Shown here in pieces: positions 55,734 through 64,000 of a DNA stretch of 64,000 bases. Made by a program: the position numbers and the translations under genes. The stretch spans positions 69,279,318 to 69,343,317 of the forward strand of contig CM039502.1 of assembly GCA_022432975.1 (NCBI GenBank). The letters run 5' to 3'. The stretch is from Begonia masoniana. Lineage: Eukaryota; Streptophyta; Magnoliopsida; Cucurbitales; Begoniaceae. The stretch's first letter is position 1; each line of letters begins with the position of its first letter. The notes beneath the pieces are model-generated. The model saw only the letters and a list, made by a program, of their open reading frames with translations. It was not told the origin of the DNA and made no database searches.

Positions 55734-56114
55734 AGTACAAAAGTTGCCTTCGAGGAAGAATTAAAGAAGTTAGACCACATTTGATGATGCAACATACAGA
55801 TACCTAAGAGTAATTAATCATAAGTATTTAATAAGACTGGCATTAAAGTGAGTAAAAAAGAAAGGTGAAGATCTGATCTGACTGATTGAGAAAAGCCATA
55901 GAAACATTTTTCAGAGCAGATGAAGCAAGTGGGTTGTTAGGGCAGAGCTGTTGGCGGGGGATCTTAGGTTGGAACAGAGTGGAGAAAGCTATTGTTCCGC
56001 AACTTAAACGGATGGGTTGTGGGTTTCCATGAAGAGAGATGTATGAGAGAGTTTGTTGAGATAGCAAGTGTAGTTGTCCATCATCTTCAATATCGTCTCA
56101 ATTGATAGTTCATG
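55734..56114. other. Spacer left of MULE 2, nothing recognised
   Basis: A region of mixed composition. A short minus-strand frame (55843-56067) shows no domain. It ends with the TAGTTCATG duplication. Confidence 0.35.
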
Positions 56115-56667
56115 GGGTTTTTTTTAAAAAAAAAACCTCAAACTATCGGTTTATTTTAAAAAAAACCTTAAATTTGACTATTCATAAAAAAAAACCTCAA
56201 CCTTCCATAAATATGCAGTCTAAACCTCGCAGGGGGGTCAGCAGGCCGTCCTCCTCAATCGAGTACGGCCGGTCCAGCTGGACCGGCCGTACTCGACTCA
56301 TTTTGCAAAGGTTTTGCAAATTTTTGGGGAGAGTACGTCCTCTATTAGGAGAGTACGTACTCCACTGGAGAGAGTACGTCCTCTCCTAGAAGAGGACGTA
56401 CTCGACTGGAGAGAGTACGTCCTCTCCTAGAAGAGGACGTACTCCATTGGTTAAAACCCGTGACTTTTGTCACGGGTTTCATTGTTTTAGTGGCTGGACA
56501 GTACGTACTCTACCCCCTATTTAAAGTCAGACGTCGGCTTTAAAAAAATCACAAAACTTCTCTCAATTCTCTCAATTTTCTTTCTCGTTTATTATTTCGA
56601 CGATATTTTTTCTCGTTCACCTACAAGATACGAAGGTATTTTTTTTTATGTTTAATTTAGACATTCA

Positions 56668-56905
56668 ACAAAAAAAACTCATGGCTATGGTGGCCAGCCG
56701 GTCTAGCTGGACCAGCCGTACTCGGCCTCCATAGTTTGCAAAAATTGCAAGATAAGTTGTAACGAAAGACGGCCTTCTCACCCTCCTGCGAGGTTGAAAT
56801 TGCATGTTTTCGATACTTTAAGGTTTTACTCGATGAATAGTATTTTTAAGGATTTTTTTTACTACCAATCCTTACTTTAGGGTTTTTTTTAAAAAAAAAA
56901 ACTCT
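56668..56905. repeat. Isolated MULE terminal-repeat remnant inside MULE 2
   Basis: It reads from a diverged GCCGGTCTAGCTGGACCAGC palindrome through CACCCTCCTGCGAGGTT to a terminus TTTAGGGTTTTTTTTAAAAA. This is the order seen at the right end of MULE 1 (53840-54306). It is probably the end of a third, otherwise lost, element. Confidence 0.6.
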
Positions 56906-57159
56906 TTTTTTTGTTGGATGTGTAAAGTAAATGATAAAAAAAAAACCTTCGTACGTTGTAGATGAACGCGAAAAATTATCGTCGAAATAAAAAACGAGTG
57001 AGAGAAATAATAAACGAGAGAGAGAATTGAGAGAAATTTTTTGATTTTTTTAAAGCCGAGGTCTGACTTTAAATAAGGGGTAGAGTGTCCTGTCCAACTG
57101 GACAGGACGTACTCTCCACTAAAAAATGAAACCCGTGACAAAAGTCACGGGTTTTAACC

Positions 57160-58060
57160 AGTGGAGTACGTCCTCTTCTAGGAGAGGACGTACTCTCTCT
57201 AGTGGAGTACGTACTCTCCTAATAGAGGACGTACTCTCTCTAGTGGAGTACGTACTCTCCTAATAGAGGACGTACTCTCCCTAGTGGAGTACGTACTCTC
57301 CTAATAGAGGACGTACTCTCTCTAGTGGAGTACGTACTCTCCTAATAGAGGACGTACTCTCCTAATAGAGGACGTACTCTCTCTAGTGGAGTACGTACTC
57401 TCCTAATAGAGGACGTACTCTCTCTAGTGGAGTACGTACTCTCCTAATAGAGGACGTACTCTCCTAATAGAGGACGTACTCTCTCTAGTGGAGTACGTAC
57501 TCTCCTAATAGAGGACGTACTCTCTCTAGTGGAGTACGTACTCTCCTAATAGAGGACGTACTCTCTCTAGTGGAGTACGTACTCTCCTAATAGAGGACGT
57601 ACTCTCTCTAGTGGAGTACGTACTCTCCTAATAGAGGACGTACTCTCTCTAGTGGAGTACGTACTCTCCTAATAGAGGACGTACTCTCTCTAGTGGAGTA
57701 CGTACTCTCCTAATAGAGGACGTACTCTCTCTAGTGGAGTACGTACTCTCCTAATAGAGGACGTACTCTCCTAATAGAGGACGTACTCTCTCTAGTGGAG
57801 TACGTACTCTCCTAATAGAGGACGTACTCTCCTAATAGAGGACGTACTCTCTCTAGTGGAGTACGTACTCTCCTAATAGAGGACGTACTCTCTCTAGTGG
57901 AGTACGTACTCTCCTAATAGAGGACGTACTCTCTCTAGTGGAGTACGTACTCTCCTAATAGAGGACGTACTCTCTCTAGTGGAGTACGTACTCTCCTAAT
58001 AGAGGACGTACTCTCTCTAGTGGAGTACGTACTCTCCTAATAGAGGACGTACTCTCCACT
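57160..58060. repeat. 41-bp palindromic minisatellite in MULE 2
   Basis: About 19 copies of a 41-bp unit, each with GTGGAGTACGTACTCTCC followed by TAATAGAGGACGTACTCTC. GAGTACGTACTC is a perfect 12-bp palindrome; some units have an extra AATAGAGGACGTACTC block. The block with CCCGTGACAAAAGTCACGGG occurs both before (about 57116) and after (about 58053) the array, so growth happened within a duplicated segment. Confidence 0.95.
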
Positions 58061-58441
58061 AAAAAATGAAACCCGTGACAAAAGTCACGGGTTTTAACCA
58101 GTGGAGTACGTCCTCTTCTAGGAGAGGACGTACTCTCTCTAGTGGAGTACGTACTCTCCTAATAGAGGACGTACTCTCTCTAGTGGAGTACGTACTCTCC
58201 TAATAGAAGACGTACTCTCCCCAAAAAATTGCAAAACCTTTGCAAAACGAGTCGAGTACGGCCGGTCCAGCTGGACCGGCCGTACTCGATTGAGGAGGAC
58301 AGCCTGCTGACCCCCCCTGCGAGGTTTAGACTGCATATTTATGAAAGGTTGAGGTTTTTTTTGATGAATAGTCAAATTTAAGGTTTTTTTTAAAATAAAC
58401 CGATAGTTTGAGGTTTTTTTAAAAAAAAACCCTAGTTCATG

Positions 58442-59276
58442 CGATTCTTTTAAGAAAACAAGTGATGGGTCAAGGCATTATTTTCAGTACAACTAAAACA
58501 TCATCCGATCAAATTTCGTCACAACAAATTATTTCAAGAGCACTGTAACAATAATTATTCTAAAAGTTACAGGAATACATACCCATGTGACAATACGACC
58601 GGAATAAAGCTAAGTCTCCAAGCCTTGTTATTATGATTATCAAGAACCATTGCTCCACATTTACGATGAGGATGTGGAAATTGATAATGACTTTCACTAT
58701 AATGTCTAGCATTTCCCAAATGTATAAAGGTGCAATTTGAAGCAATCATGAGCAAACAGCTAAGCTGTCCCTTTTGCCTTTGGTAGCAATAATTACATGA
58801 TAGGATTAACAAACTATGAGATCAAAAGATAGGCAGAAGATATGAGATCAAACGATAGATCAAAAGGTATATTGGTAATGAACTTCAGATTGTTGATGAA
58901 GACAAAAGAAGAAGGATAATTTGATGCATTCTGTTCATTATGAAACATTTCTTTGATAGGATCCTATAAAAGATGCAATCCATACGAAATTTCCCATTTT
59001 TATATAGAATTTCAATTGCCAAATAAATAAAATATTGCAATTAGCAGCTAAATCCCCACAAAGAAATTCATATTGTAGTGTATAATACCATCTGATCATA
59101 AAAAGCCAATCAACACACATGTCTACTTGGATAAACAAATCACATAATATACTTGAAACCACCAAACTTATTCAGGACAAATAGAAGACCCTGAAGCCAA
59201 TTGATCTCATCATAAGCCAAGCTTGTCATCCCATAAAATATAAACATTTCACTCACAATGCAAGTCTGGTTTATGT
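58442..59276 (-). other. ADF 3' untranslated region and downstream spacer
   Basis: Downstream of the ADF stop codon on the minus strand. It probably contains the 3' UTR near 59000-59276, but no certain polyadenylation site was picked. The rest is AT-rich, and short frames here carry no domain. Confidence 0.4.
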
Positions 59277-60843
59277 TTAATTGGCACGGCTTTTGAAAAC
59301 ATCAAGACCCATCTCACTTGGATCGGTCGCTTGCAGCTCTATTTGAATTCCATCCAGCTCCCTCTTAAATCTGTCTTTGGAGCTTGCATATATCATCTTG
59401 CTTCTCACCCTTGAAGTGTCAGGAGACCTTCACATGAATCAAATAACACTAGTAAAAGCTAATGATACAAAACAACAGTGTATGAAACATATTTAGAAAG
59501 GATGGAAATAGTATTACCATGCAATGAAGAAAATCCTGCTCTTTGGGACATTTTCGGCAGTAAAATACTCAAAATCATAAACAGCATAGCGGCATTCATT
59601 GTCAGGAAGGCATGCAGTAAAATCCTCATAACTTTGCGCTGGTTCACCAACCTTCTCAACCACAACTTGCTTTTGCTTTTCCTCAATCTTGTAAACAATA
59701 AAGCGGTAGGTTCTCTTTGCTTTAAGCTCTAGAAATTTTAACTTGCATTCATCATTCACAGCCATTCCTGATGCAGCGTTGGCCTGGTAACACGAATAAA
59801 AAAAAGTCCAAAACACACAATCAAGTCCAAAAGCAAAAGATAACATTTGTCGCCAAGAAAAAGTAAACACTAAGAAACTTATGTTTTACATTGAAATTGT
59901 CTTAATCCAATGATTTTTTTTAAACCAGAAAAAAAGAGATGGATCACTCAAGAACTCTTGAATGTACATAAAACCTATGTTCTAAACTCAAAATATCATT
60001 TCCTGAATGGACACTAGAAGATAACCAATCACCAAATTCTTATCCATCATATGTAAAATTGCAATAGAGGAATTATTGATTAATTTCTTTGTCATCTCTC
60101 ATTTCCACTTGTATGTCATCAAACAAGAGTTGATACAGCATCCTTGCAAAAGCTTCCATCAAAACCTTAATTCAGTATATCAGCTTGAAGTTCAGTCAAG
60201 TTAGAAAGAAAATCTAGTCCACATCGATTATATATAAAGTATATCTAAATATAAATCCGGATCCTTGCATGTTACTCATTCTGTCCTCAATATAAACTGA
60301 AACAATAACTAGCGCTAGAGCTGAAAAAGATAATGACATTAAAAAGTTTTATTAGAAACAAAACTTAACCAAGGGCTGATTCCCCATGCGAATCACAGCA
60401 GATCTAAAGAAATAACATTATCTTTAAGAAATTCGCGTTTGCAAGACCTAAATTTCAACAATCTGGAACGATGTGTTAGCTACTTCATCTTTTTTAATCA
60501 ATACAATATTATTTGACTTAAAAACACGTAAAAAAACGAATCTGATCTGTAAGCAGGCTACACACAGTTTACAAACTACAAATCCACACAGATTCCAGCA
60601 AATCCAACCAAATCCGTATCAGTAATTGAATAAAGTAGATCAAACCGCAAAATTAGGGGTAAAAAGACAACAACGACGATAAAATTCCGTTTGGCTGCAG
60701 TGAAACATGAAAGTAAGAATAGCCAGAAGCTGAAGTGAGGTCAGACCATTTTCACCAAATTTCTTCTAGTTTCGGATCAGATAGACCGCAGAAATCAAAA
60801 TCAGATTTGAGAAAAGAAAGAAACTGAGTAGAAGGCTCACCAT
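59277..60843 (-). CDS. ADF: Actin-depolymerizing factor (ADF/cofilin)
   Basis: Three coding exons on minus: 60841-60843 (ATG only), 59518-59783, 59277-59427, together 420 nt for 139 residues, the standard plant ADF length. Splice sites: ATG/GTGAGCC and TTACCAG/GCC for intron 1; GCATG/GTAATAC and GAAG/GTCTCC for intron 2. The protein is a single ADF-H domain. The N-terminal [10 protein letters not shown] includes the Ser that is phospho-regulated in plant ADFs. Actin-binding segments are present ([20 protein letters not shown] in the long helix, ending DVFKSRAN). ADFs bind G- and F-actin, sever and depolymerise filaments in the cytoplasm, and are controlled by phosphorylation, pH and phosphoinositides. 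The lone-ATG exon and long first intron are typical of plant ADF genes. The exact paralogue cannot be assigned. Confidence 0.95.
59784..60840 (-). other. First intron of ADF
   Basis: 1057 bp between the lone-ATG exon and exon 2. First introns of plant ADF genes are known in some cases to raise expression. No foreign element was recognised in it. Confidence 0.85.
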
Positions 60844-60961
60844 GTCTTTTCCGCAGGTTAAACGATCGGCGAAGAAAAAGGAGAAAAGAGAGCGAAAAGA
60901 ATCTACTCCTCCGATGGCGAGGACTCCAGGTCTGGGCAAGGAATGTTGTCCAGACAGAGCC

Positions 60962-60970
60962 TATATATTG
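60962..60970 (-). promoter_or_regulatory. TATA box of ADF
   Basis: The minus strand reads CAATATATAGGCTC about 120 bases before the ATG, leaving room for a leader of roughly 90 bases. A palindrome TACGACGTCGTA (an ACGT-core, bZIP-type site) lies further upstream, near 61133-61144. Confidence 0.6.
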
Positions 60971-61030
60971 TGTAGCTCACACTACTTTTATCGCGTAGAC
61001 CATTTTATGTACGAAAAGTTCGTATAAATG

Positions 61031-62940
61031 GATTTTTCAACCAATAATCAAGCTCCATGTGTTCTGGCTGAGTGAGTTGGGCTTAGCACTAGTCAAGCTG
61101 CATAAATAAGACCCGGATAGGGATACTAAAATACGACGTCGTATAAATGAAGCAAAATTAGGAAATGTCGATGAAGAGTTGATACTTTGCTAGTACGGAG
61201 GACATCCTCTAAATCATCCTTTGGCCCTCAAAATGGTCCTGGCTGAACAAGAACTTTTCTTTTGATCATGATTCGTCTAGTTTAGATCGAGTTCTTGTTG
61301 TTACGATCAAGCTCGTCATTAAAATTAATACGATTATCGTCACACAATGCACTTTTGATTTGTCATTTATGTTACACATGTGCATTGTAATGAAATATCA
61401 TTAAAAATATGTAGTGTGTGAAAAAGTTTTCTATAAAATACTAATATTTAATCGATCATAATAAATAAGAGTAATAAAATAGATACCAAGAAAGGAAACA
61501 CAAAATAGAAAATACAAATACACAAACTAAGATCAATGAACATTGAAAGTGAATAAAAACTCATAGATGCTTTGAATTCAACTGAGGAAATGAAAAGTGC
61601 TGCAAAGAAAATGAGTATGCATGCAAGAGTAAATATAAAATCAAGAGTGGTGGTAAAATACCAACGCATGCAATCAGTAAGAATTTCAATATCCAACTTA
61701 CATGTTTTATGCAATAAAGTGAAAAGAAAAAATATTAGAGTTCAATGTGATTTAAATTTTAGCTGGGCTGTGTCAAACTCATTTCCATATTAGAAATTTA
61801 TTGTTTTTCTATATATTGATGTTTAAGTCGTAAAATTTATTATATCTTGATTTGATCATACTGAAATTCTACTTTATGCCCGCAATTTTTTTTAAAGAGT
61901 TTTCTACATAAATCTCGGTGTTAATGTTTTTTGTGTATTTCTTCTTCTAATTTCTCATTTGATTCTCAACAAATTGATAATAGACAAGGTTGAGAGTTTT
62001 TATACTCGGATAGAACAATTTTTTTGGAGTTTGCAATTTTGTGAAGAAATTACGATTTTGGAAAAATAAAAAACTAAAAAAAAGGTAAAAATCTTTTTTC
62101 CAACGGCACTAGTTCTCTCCTTCGTGAAGAGGAGAAAAAGCCCTAAACCCTCGACAACGTCGCCACCGAGAAGAAGTAACTGGTCAATCTCCAACCGTTT
62201 GATTGCGAGAAAGCCGACCGACCTCAAAAGCCGCCAGCTGTCGTGGAGCCTAGTTCAGACTAAGACTAGTAGTGGGACTAGTTCAGTTTAAATCGAGTAA
62301 AAATGAATCCAGTCTAAATTCTTGATTTGTTTCTCGGTTATTTTTTTTAAAATTGATCAGAACCAAACTGAACAACTGATATTATATATTTATGTGTATA
62401 TATTTTATTTGTTTTTAAAAATTATAATCATCAAACCAAACTAACTAAAACCAATTCAAATTGTCTCAAACTGACAAAAAATCGAGCTTAAACCGGCTCA
62501 AACCAAGCCCAAAGTTGAAAAAAAAAATACAAAAACCAAGACCGAACCGAAACTAATAAGAACAAAACCAAAAAAAATTGGTGTGATTTTTTTTTTTCGT
62601 ATTGAAAATTGGATGGATTATGTGTCAGTTTTAAAAATTTTGAAAATGAGTTGAAACGACTAAAATTGAGCCCCAATAAACTAAATCGACCACAAAGCAA
62701 GCTCAAAAAGACCAAACTGAAACCAAATGCAAATCAAATTGAGCCAAATCAAAAAAATCAATTAGATTTTGGTTTAATTTCGATACCGACATGATTTAGA
62801 TTCAATTTTTGAATTTTTAGAAAAAAATAGAGTTTACTCTTTTAGAAAAAAATAGAGTTTACATTTTACATAGCAAACACCTCTAAAATGATCAAATATT
62901 CATTTTATGCTTTCCAAAATTGATACCAAGTTAAGTTCAT
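61031..62940. other. AT-rich spacer with repeat remnants
   Basis: A diverged LTR-like piece at about 61733-61971 (TATTAGAGTTCAATGTG to TTGATTCTCAACA) resembles the LTR at 55485-55733. The stretch 62240-62800 is rich in AAACC(A/G)AA-type simple sequence. Hydrophobic minus-strand frames such as 61448-61714 look like by-products of AT-rich DNA. No gene was seen. Confidence 0.4.
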
Positions 62941-62942
62941 TT

Positions 62943-63660
62943 TTAGGGGTGGGTAGGACCGGAACGAGTACCGAGAATCAAACCGGGCTGAAGGTTTTGA
63001 TCCGATTTTGGTCGGTTATTCATAGTTCTCGGTCTGGGACCAGCCCTCCTACTACATTTACCGTGGGACTTCGTCCGGTCCATGGTCCAGATGTCAAAAT
63101 CTTGAAAAATCGTGAATCGGACCGAGAATGAAATTAAAATTTAAAAACCCTTGTTTCAGATTTTCTGTGTTTTGTTCATGTTCCATAATCGAAGAATCCA
63201 GATTTCTAGTTCCACTTCCAGTGCCAAATCCAATCGCCTGGTCGGTGCTCGCCTCACCTGATCGGTGCTTGCCTCGCTTGCTCGCTCGCCTTTAGTCCTC
63301 TCAAACTCTCAGACTCTCATTTCATTCTCTCACTCTCACAGTCTCACTTCTCACTTCGAACTCACACGCCACCGTCAGGGCAGCCGGACTCAATATCGAT
63401 TGACAACGCCGTTCAACGTTGGTCTTGCTTAATCGAAACTGTTCACCGTTCAGCAGCTTAGCACTGCTCAGTTCTCACCCTTACTATTTGTTTGACGAAC
63501 ATATAGCACTGTATGTGTAATTTATGTGCTAAATGTGTTTGTTGTTGACTTAAATGGTGTTTTAAGTTTAATTTGTTTTTGATGATGTATTTGTCTGTTT
63601 AATATTGTAATTTGATTATGTTTATTAATTGAAAATAATGAAATGCATTTGAGTTAAATC
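62943..63660 (+). repeat. Possible 5' end of a truncated hAT-type element
   Basis: TTAGGGGTGGGTAGGACCGG resembles the TAGGGGTGGGCA-type ends of plant hAT transposons. It is followed by GC-richer sequence with CT-rich leader-like DNA (63240-63360) and a T-rich intron-like stretch. No transposase motif or other end is present. Confidence 0.35.
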
Positions 63661-63788
63661 TGTTGGAGATACCCTTAAAAAGGGTATTTTAGTATCTAAT
63701 GTATGTGATTAAGTGCACAGGGCTGAAATGTGCCAAACAAAATGACTCAGTCCACCGGTCACAAAACGACAAGTAGCAGCAATAGTCA

Positions 63789-64000
63789 ACAAATGTCTCC
63801 AAAGCTCTTGGTAAGATTTACTCAGGTGAAGAACAGGTAAGGAAACTTCTGAGATGCCTACCTAGAGCATGGCAACCAAAAGTAACTGCCATTCAGGAAG
63901 CAAAGGATCTCAAAACCTTAAAGCTGGAAGAGCTCATTGGATCTCTCATGACACATGAGATCACAATGAGGGCAAATGACAAGGAGGATCTCAAGGAAAA
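63789..64000 (+). pseudogene. Ty1/copia gag fragment, running off the right edge
   Basis: An open frame reads KALGKIYSGEEQVRKLLRC, LPRAWQPKVTAIQEAKDL, KTLKLEELIGSLMTHEITM, RANDKEDLKE. It is the same gag region as in copia A (1226-1621 and 2510-2640), on the opposite strand and without the Cassandra insertion. Upstream sequence (63660-63788) does not look like the expected gag N-terminus, so it is probably 5'-truncated. Confidence 0.75.

Larger units (their letters stand above)
56115..58432. mobile_element. Non-autonomous MULE (MULE 2), related to MULE 1 by its palindromic ends
   Basis: 2,318 bp with the 9-bp duplication TAGTTCATG (56106-56114 and 58433-58441). The ends read GGGTTTTTTTTAAAAAAAAA and its complement. 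Both arms hold GAGTACGGCCGGTCC palindromes with an AGCTGG centre, CCCGTGACTTTTGTCACGGG and GAGTACGTCCTCT palindromes, then a T-rich leader-like inner segment (about 56520-56650 and 56935-57085, mirror copies). There is no coding capacity. Motif sharing with MULE 1 suggests the same or a related transposase moves it. The right arm is lengthened by a 41-bp array. A separate terminal-repeat remnant lies at the centre. Confidence 0.9.

Noticed and set aside
59784..60840. Lone-ATG first exon of ADF as an oddity or misannotation
   Set aside because: A first coding exon of ATG only is the normal structure of plant ADF genes.
60841..61027. Plus-strand open frame starting at ATG 60842
   Set aside because: It overlaps the ADF first exon and leader on the other strand and has no domain.
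61448..61714. Small multi-pass membrane protein on minus
   Set aside because: The hydrophobic sequence is what very AT-rich DNA gives on translation. No conserved motif or gene signals.

Overview
The window looks like nuclear DNA of a flowering plant, probably a eudicot. Evidence: an intronless P-class PPR gene, an actin-depolymerizing factor (ADF) gene with the plant exon pattern (first coding exon is the ATG alone), AT-rich intergenic DNA, and mostly plant transposable elements (Ty1/copia, Tekay-like Ty3/gypsy chromoviruses, a Cassandra-type TRIM, Mutator-like elements). The species cannot be told from the sequence. Only two ordinary host genes are visible: the PPR gene (42526-44823, minus, MEE40-like) and the ADF gene (59277-60843, minus).

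Layout. 1-4180: minus-strand copia element running off the left edge, with its 5' LTR at 3149-4180 and its gag split by a complete Cassandra TRIM (1635-2506, 5-bp duplication GCCAC). 4181-18377: a second, older minus-strand copia (interior 4331-6445, 5' LTR 18180-18377) split by an 11.7-kb gypsy element (6446-18128, duplication GAAAG), whose own 5' LTR is split by a 2.6-kb solo LTR (7233-9869, duplication TGAAT). 18378-39261: old repeat DNA, probably a decayed chromovirus LTR, carrying an 18.4-kb composite gypsy element with three LTRs and two interiors (19635-38052, duplication TTATC). 39262-42525: AT-rich spacer with an 850-bp Mutator-type foldback MITE (40884-41733, 9-bp duplication). 42526-45130: PPR gene and upstream region. 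45670-54990: a decayed MULE transposase gene interrupted by an 8.3-kb two-gene MULE (46005-54306, 9-bp duplication AAGAAGATA). 56115-58432: a non-autonomous MULE of related design (9-bp duplication TAGTTCATG). 59277-60970: ADF gene and promoter. 61030-64000: AT-rich spacer, repeat remnants, and the start of a plus-strand copia gag running off the right edge.

The most unusual object is the MULE at 46005-54306. Its long terminal inverted repeats are packed with perfect short palindromes, and each ends in a TATA box that faces inward. These appear to drive two convergent genes: a MURA-type transposase on plus and a putative plant transposon protein (Transposase_32-like) on minus. Between the two 3' ends sits an 891-bp x 2 inverted repeat with a 294-bp loop. 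It is built from captured FRIGIDA-like gene fragments, and a transcript across it would fold into a long hairpin. One 22-nt stretch of the arm also matches the element's own transposase gene.

A second theme is minisatellite growth inside chromovirus LTRs. Three LTR families carry arrays built on a common ATCGG(A/C)AGATG-like core. In the composite element the arrays are packed with TGACGTCA (CRE/C-box) palindromes and differ greatly in length between LTRs that are otherwise almost identical. All evidence here is from reading the sequence; no alignment or database search was run.
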